This document shows, piece by piece, positions 59,899 through 64,000 of a stretch of DNA of 64,000 nucleotides. This stretch comes from an uncultured Bifidobacterium sp. (GTDB lineage: Bacteria; Actinomycetota; Actinomycetes; Actinomycetales; Bifidobacteriaceae): NCBI RefSeq assembly GCF_949292005.1, contig NZ_CASEXV010000059.1:1-64000 (forward strand), written 5' to 3'. The position numbers were made by a program, and so were the translations under genes. The number at the start of each line of letters is the position of its first letter. The stretch's first letter is position 1. The notes under the pieces were generated by a model. That model was given only the letters and a program-made list of their open reading frames with translations, made no database searches and was not told where the DNA came from.

Positions 59899-61034
59899 TG
59901 AGTGACGACGTTTTCCGCGAGGTGCTGTCCCGCGGTCACAATCCGCGTGGGAAGGCACCCCGACACTTCGCCGACATGACCGACGACGAGGCCAGCGAGA
60001 CCGTGGCTGGACTGGACATTCCACGTTTCCGAGCGAAACAGCTGGCCTCGCACTACTATTCCCATGGTGATGTCAAGGCGGAGGATTTCACCGATTTTCC
60101 CAAGGATTTGCGCCAGCGCATCGGTGATGTCTTCTTCCCCCAGCTCATCACGGAAGTCACACGGCAGATCGCGGATGAGGGGATGACCGTCAAAACGCTG
60201 TGGAGACTTTTCGACGGCTCCAGAATCGAATCCGTTCTTATGAGATATCCACGCAGGGCCACTTTGTGCATTTCCAGTCAGGTGGGCTGTGGGATGGCGT
60301 GCCCATTCTGCGCGACGGGGCATCTGGGATTGACTCGGAACATGTCGACGGGCGAGATCCTTGAGCAGGTACGGGTCGCGGCGCGGACGATGCGTGATGG
60401 AGGTATGGCCGGAGGACCCGGAAGGCTGAGCAATGTGGTTTTCATGGGTATGGGGGAGCCCATGGCCAATTACCGTTCGGTTCTGGCCGCAGTGAGGAGG
60501 ATATGCGCCCCCGCACCCGATGGCTTCGGAATATCGGCCCGGAACATCACGATATCTACGGTTGGGGTGGTTCCCGGAATCCGTAAGTTGGCGGGCGAGG
60601 GGCTTCCTGTACGGCTGGCGGTGTCCCTACACGCGGCTGGGGATGAGCTGCGCGACGAGCTCGTACCGATGAACCGCAAGTTCGACACCACGAAGGTTCT
60701 GGACGCGGCGCATGACTACTACAAGGCCAGCGGGCGCAGGGTGAGCATCGAATACGCCCTGATGCGTGGAATCAACGACCAGCCTGAGCATGCAACTCTG
60801 TTGGCCAAAAGACTCAACCACTACGGTGACGATTGGGCGCATGTCAACCCCATCCCGCTCAATCCGATCGAGGGTTCCCGATGGACGGCCTCGAAACCTG
60901 AGGATGAGCGGCGTTTTCTGGACATACTCCACCGTTCGGGAATCACGGCCACGCTCCGTGACACGCGGGGAAGCGACATCGATGGAGCCTGTGGCCAGTT
61001 GGCCGCCAAAGTGGAGGACTCCTCCACTGAGTGA
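59898..61034 (+). CDS. rlmN: 23S rRNA/tRNA adenine-C2 methyltransferase RlmN
   Basis: 378 aa radical-SAM methyltransferase modifying A2503 of 23S rRNA. The 4Fe-4S cluster cysteines lie in SQVGCGMACPFCATG; MGMGEPMANY and the C-terminal DTRGSDIDGACGQLA with the resolving Cys match RlmN. ATG 59898 overlaps the cdsA stop; a start at 59880 is possible. Confidence 0.95.
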   Translation: MSDDVFREVLSRGHNPRGKAPRHFADMTDDEASETVAGLDIPRFRAKQLASHYYSHGDVKAEDFTDFPKDLRQRIGDVFFPQLITEVTRQIADEGMTVKTLWRLFDGSRIESVLMRYPRRATLCISSQVGCGMACPFCATGHLGLTRNMSTGEILEQVRVAARTMRDGGMAGGPGRLSNVVFMGMGEPMANYRSVLAAVRRICAPAPDGFGISARNITISTVGVVPGIRKLAGEGLPVRLAVSLHAAGDELRDELVPMNRKFDTTKVLDAAHDYYKASGRRVSIEYALMRGINDQPEHATLLAKRLNHYGDDWAHVNPIPLNPIEGSRWTASKPEDERRFLDILHRSGITATLRDTRGSDIDGACGQLAAKVEDSSTE

Positions 61035-61111
61035 GAGATGAGATGTCCCCGATATGAGGGGACGGTACTGTGGGTCGCAGAATGCAACGGTTCGTATGCG
61101 GGGAGGTCGTC

Positions 61112-61882
61112 GTGACGCTGGCGGTTCGGGTTATTCCTTGTCTTGACGTCGATGATGGGCGGGTCGTTAAAGGGGTCCATTTCGAGAATCTCAAGGATGC
61201 CGGGGATCCCGTGGAATTGGCGGCCGAATACTATCGTCAGGGTGCCGATGAGCTGACGTTTCTCGATGTCACGGCCTCAAGCTCGCATCGACGGACGATG
61301 GTCGACGTGGTGAACAGAACATCCGAAAAGCTGTTCATCCCACTCACTGTGGGTGGTGGTGTGCGGTCCGTCGATGATGTGGATTCCCTGTTGCGCTGTG
61401 GTGCCGACAAGGTGGGGGTGAACACCGCGGCGATCAACGATCCGCAGCTGATCGCCCGCATATCCAAGCGTTTCGGAAACCAGGTCCTGGTCCTGTCTGT
61501 TGACGCCCGGCGGGAGAGGGGCGAACGGCACACCGCCTCCGGCTTCGAGGTCACGACCATGGGGGGAAGGCGGTCCACCGGCATCGACGCGGTGTGGTGG
61601 GCGCGACGGGCCGAGGAGTTGGGGGCGGGCGAGGTTCTTCTCAATTCCATGGATGCCGATGGGACCAAAAAGGGCTTCGACATCGAGATGATTCGGGCGG
61701 TGCGGGAGGCTGTGACGATTCCGCTGATCGCCAGTGGAGGTGCGGGACGGCCCGATGATTTCCCTCCGGCCATAGCCGCGGGAGCCAACGCGGTTTTGGC
61801 CGCTTCGGTGTTCCACTATGGCGTCATGACCATCAATGATGTCAAAGGAGCTCTCCGTGGAGCTGGATACGCGGTCCGATAA
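61112..61882 (+). CDS. hisF: Imidazole glycerol phosphate synthase subunit HisF
   Basis: 256 aa (beta/alpha)8 cyclase. LAVRVIPCLDVDDGRVVKG holds the catalytic Asp, VGGGVRSVDDV and SGGAGRPDDF the phosphate sites. GGGGAGG lies 6 nt before GTG 61112. It uses PRFAR and ammonia from HisH (not in this window). Confidence 0.96.
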   Translation: MTLAVRVIPCLDVDDGRVVKGVHFENLKDAGDPVELAAEYYRQGADELTFLDVTASSSHRRTMVDVVNRTSEKLFIPLTVGGGVRSVDDVDSLLRCGADKVGVNTAAINDPQLIARISKRFGNQVLVLSVDARRERGERHTASGFEVTTMGGRRSTGIDAVWWARRAEELGAGEVLLNSMDADGTKKGFDIEMIRAVREAVTIPLIASGGAGRPDDFPPAIAAGANAVLAASVFHYGVMTINDVKGALRGAGYAVR

Positions 61883-61954
61883 GGGCCCTGCGGGCCGTCG
61901 GGTGTGGTCGTATGGTGTGTCGTGAGATCGGATGATGGCAAGGATGGAACTGAT

Positions 61955-62401
61955 ATGAGCGATTGTGGTGGAGAAGACGGCGTGGAACGGGCGGAGGATG
62001 CCGGGCGGGACGTTCTTGACCCGTCAGTGTCCGCGCGTCTCAAACGTGATGGGCAGGGGCTGGTTGTGGCGGTCGTCCAGCAATACGACACCCATGAGGT
62101 GCTGATGGTGGGATACATGAACGATGAGGCCCTCAGGAGAACCCTGACGACCGGACGGGTGACATACTGGTCCAGATCCCGGCAGGAGTACTGGAGAAAG
62201 GGAGATACGTCAGGGCATGTGCAGTTCGTGAAGGGAGTGTCGCTGGATTGCGATGGCGACGCCCTTCTCATCAGCGTCGACCAAGTTGGGGCCGCATGCC
62301 ACACCGGAAGAAGATCATGCTTCGACACGGGCGGTCCGCTTCCTGTCGTGGTCGGAAGCCGGGCTGATGCGCTTCCTATGCAAGGGGGTCGGGGACGATG
62401 A
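61955..62401 (+). CDS. hisI: Phosphoribosyl-AMP cyclohydrolase
   Basis: 148 aa. MVGYMNDEALRRTL, VTYWSRSRQEYW, the metal Cys motif SLDCDGDALL and ACHTGRRSCF near the end define HisI. A Lys/Glu-poor N-terminal extension of about 30 residues precedes the core. The stop overlaps the trpE start (ATGA). Confidence 0.94.
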   Translation: MSDCGGEDGVERAEDAGRDVLDPSVSARLKRDGQGLVVAVVQQYDTHEVLMVGYMNDEALRRTLTTGRVTYWSRSRQEYWRKGDTSGHVQFVKGVSLDCDGDALLISVDQVGAACHTGRRSCFDTGGPLPVVVGSRADALPMQGGRGR

Positions 62402-63954
62402 CGCAGTGCACGGTTGATGATCTGCAGTGGGGGCAGGCGTGGCCCTCGCGAGCTGTTTTTCATGAACTGGCCGATCAGGGGTATCGTGTCATCCCCATTG
62501 TGCGCCGGATTCTGGCGGATTCGTTGACTCCTGTTGGTCTCTATCGCAGACTTGGAGGCGGTCGCAGCGGGACGTTTATCCTTGAATCCGCGGAATATGG
62601 GGGGATATGGAGCCGATACAGCTTCATCGGGGTGCGGTCCATGGCCCAGCTTCGTTCAAGGAATGGGCGTGCCGATTGGCTGGGCACCGTTCCATCCGGA
62701 ATCCCCAGAGAGGGGGATGCCCTTGAGGTGGCCCATGCCGCGTTGAAGGCGCTGCGTTCGCCAAGGGTGAGTGGTTTGCCGAATCTGACGGGTGGCCTTG
62801 TCGGATCGGTCGGTTGGGATGCCATACGTCATTGGGAGCCTTCCGTCGGGGCCACAGCTCCGGATGAGACCGGGCAGCCCGAGCTGGCGCTGTCGTTGGC
62901 GACCGACATGGCCGTCGTCGACCATGTGTCGGGCTCCGTGTGGTTGATAGCCAACGCCGTGAACGTGGATGACATGCCCACTCGGGCGGATAAGATGTAC
63001 GACGACGCGGTAGTCCGGTTGGATCGCATGCAGGAGACGGCATCGTCATCCGCCGCCGGCGAGACAAGCGTCAGCGTTCTGGATCCGCAGGCTCCGGTTC
63101 CTGAGCTGAGGTTTCGCACCTCGAAATCGGATTATGAGAAATCCGTGGAGAAGGCGAAACGCCACATCATTGATGGAGACGTCTTCCAAGTCGTCATCTC
63201 GCAACGCTTGGACATCGACTCCCCGTCGGATCCCTTCGACGTGTATCGGGTGCTTCGTACGCTCAATCCCAGCCCATACATGTACTTCTTCTCGCTGACC
63301 GACGCGGACGGGCGGGATTTCTCTATCATCGGGTCCAGCCCCGAGACGCTGATCAAGGTCGATGACGGCCACGCCATGACGTTTCCCATCGCAGGGTCCC
63401 GTCCAAGGGGCAAAACTCCCGAGGAGGACGAGCGTCTTTCCCGTGAGCTGCTCGCCGATCCCAAGGAGCGCAGCGAGCACATCATGCTTGTCGATCTGTC
63501 GCGCAACGACCTGAGCCGCGTCTGCGATCCTGAGAGTGTCGAGGTCGTGTCGCTGATGGACATCAAGCGTTTCAGCCATATCATGCACATCTGCTCGACG
63601 GTGACGGGCAGATTGTCTCCCGGGGTCACCTCTTTCGACGTCTTCGCCTCGGCCTTCCCCGCGGGAACGCTGTCGGGCGCGCCCAAGCCGCGCGCCGTCG
63701 ACATCATCGACGAGCTGGAACCCTCGGACAGAGGGATCTACGGGGGAACGGTGGGATACTTCGATTTCTCCGGGAATCTCGACATGGCCATTGCCATCCG
63801 CACCGCGTTCCTCAGGAACCATGAGGCCTCCGTACAGGCGGGAGCGGGCATCGTGCTCGATTCGGTTCCCGAGAACGAGTGGCAGGAGACCCGGAACAAG
63901 GCCGAGGCTAGTGTCGAGGCCGTGCAGATGGCGGCTCGATTGAGGAATCTGTAG
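62398..63954 (+). CDS. trpE: Anthranilate synthase component I
   Basis: 518 aa chorismate-using enzyme. N-terminal FILESAE is the tryptophan feedback site (LLES-like). Catalytic C-terminal domain: DGDVFQVVISQRLDI, SPSPYMYFF-like NPSPYMYFFSL, PIAGSRPRGKTPEED, DLSRNDLSRVC, and the end GAGIVLDSVPENEWQETRNKA. It pairs with TrpG (not adjacent). Coupled to hisI by a 4-nt overlap. Confidence 0.96.
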   Translation: MTQCTVDDLQWGQAWPSRAVFHELADQGYRVIPIVRRILADSLTPVGLYRRLGGGRSGTFILESAEYGGIWSRYSFIGVRSMAQLRSRNGRADWLGTVPSGIPREGDALEVAHAALKALRSPRVSGLPNLTGGLVGSVGWDAIRHWEPSVGATAPDETGQPELALSLATDMAVVDHVSGSVWLIANAVNVDDMPTRADKMYDDAVVRLDRMQETASSSAAGETSVSVLDPQAPVPELRFRTSKSDYEKSVEKAKRHIIDGDVFQVVISQRLDIDSPSDPFDVYRVLRTLNPSPYMYFFSLTDADGRDFSIIGSSPETLIKVDDGHAMTFPIAGSRPRGKTPEEDERLSRELLADPKERSEHIMLVDLSRNDLSRVCDPESVEVVSLMDIKRFSHIMHICSTVTGRLSPGVTSFDVFASAFPAGTLSGAPKPRAVDIIDELEPSDRGIYGGTVGYFDFSGNLDMAIAIRTAFLRNHEASVQAGAGIVLDSVPENEWQETRNKAEASVEAVQMAARLRNL

Positions 63955-64000
63955 GCGCGTCGGACGGGCTGGCCGCGATGCGGCCCATTTCGGAATCTGG

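Overview
The window looks like a chromosome segment of a bifidobacterium (Bifidobacteriaceae, Actinobacteria). The clues are high G+C, actinobacterial gene content (guaB3, VanZ-RDD fusion, a PfkB kinase beside a ROK regulator), many 1-4 nt gene overlaps, and several genes whose only visible signal is a -10 hexamer 6-9 nt before the start codon. The species call is an inference; no rRNA is present.

Layout. 1-10 kb: thrC, a sugar permease, proA, an unknown gene, nadD, prs, tRNA-Gln, glmU, rsfS and a histidine phosphatase, i.e. proline, NAD, PRPP, UDP-GlcNAc and ribosome-silencing functions. 10-16 kb: a CsbD-like small protein, a GH13 glycosidase convergent with an aldo/keto reductase, a PNPOx-like protein, a DMT exporter and a Ser/Thr-rich membrane protein. 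16-18.6 kb: tRNA-Ala followed by about 1.3 kb of A+T-rich, gene-poor, hairpin-rich DNA, then a small XRE regulator and a tiny membrane protein. 18.6-28.6 kb: VanZ-RDD, an MFS exporter, a CPA2 antiporter, a two-component system, a YdcF/DUF218 protein, a second histidine phosphatase and a CorA transporter. 28.7-39.4 kb: an orphan amino-acid-binding lipoprotein, leuS, comEA-comEC, holA and the t6A/acetylation operon tsaE-tsaB-rimI-tsaD. 39.6-45.6 kb: tRNA-Asn, a rearranged locus where a truncated ROK gene abuts a truncated membrane-protein gene, a fructokinase-like gene, a DUF2142-like membrane protein, a lone amino-acid ABC ATPase and an M23 peptidase. 45.6-55.2 kb: two acyl-CoA ligases, an orphan sugar-binding lipoprotein, icd, guaB3, an unknown protein and def. 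55.4-61 kb: the translation/lipid cluster rpsB-tsf-pyrH-frr-cdsA-rlmN. 61-64 kb: hisF-hisI-trpE.

Most of the window is ordinary core genome. The parts that merit attention are the structured tRNA-Ala-proximal island (16.2-17.5 kb), the deletion junction near 40.3 kb, the unassigned terminator hairpins near 1.8 and 17.3 kb, the duplicated promoter-like elements near 43.5 kb, and the recurring leaderless start architecture. No complete defence system, prophage, insertion sequence or CRISPR array is visible.
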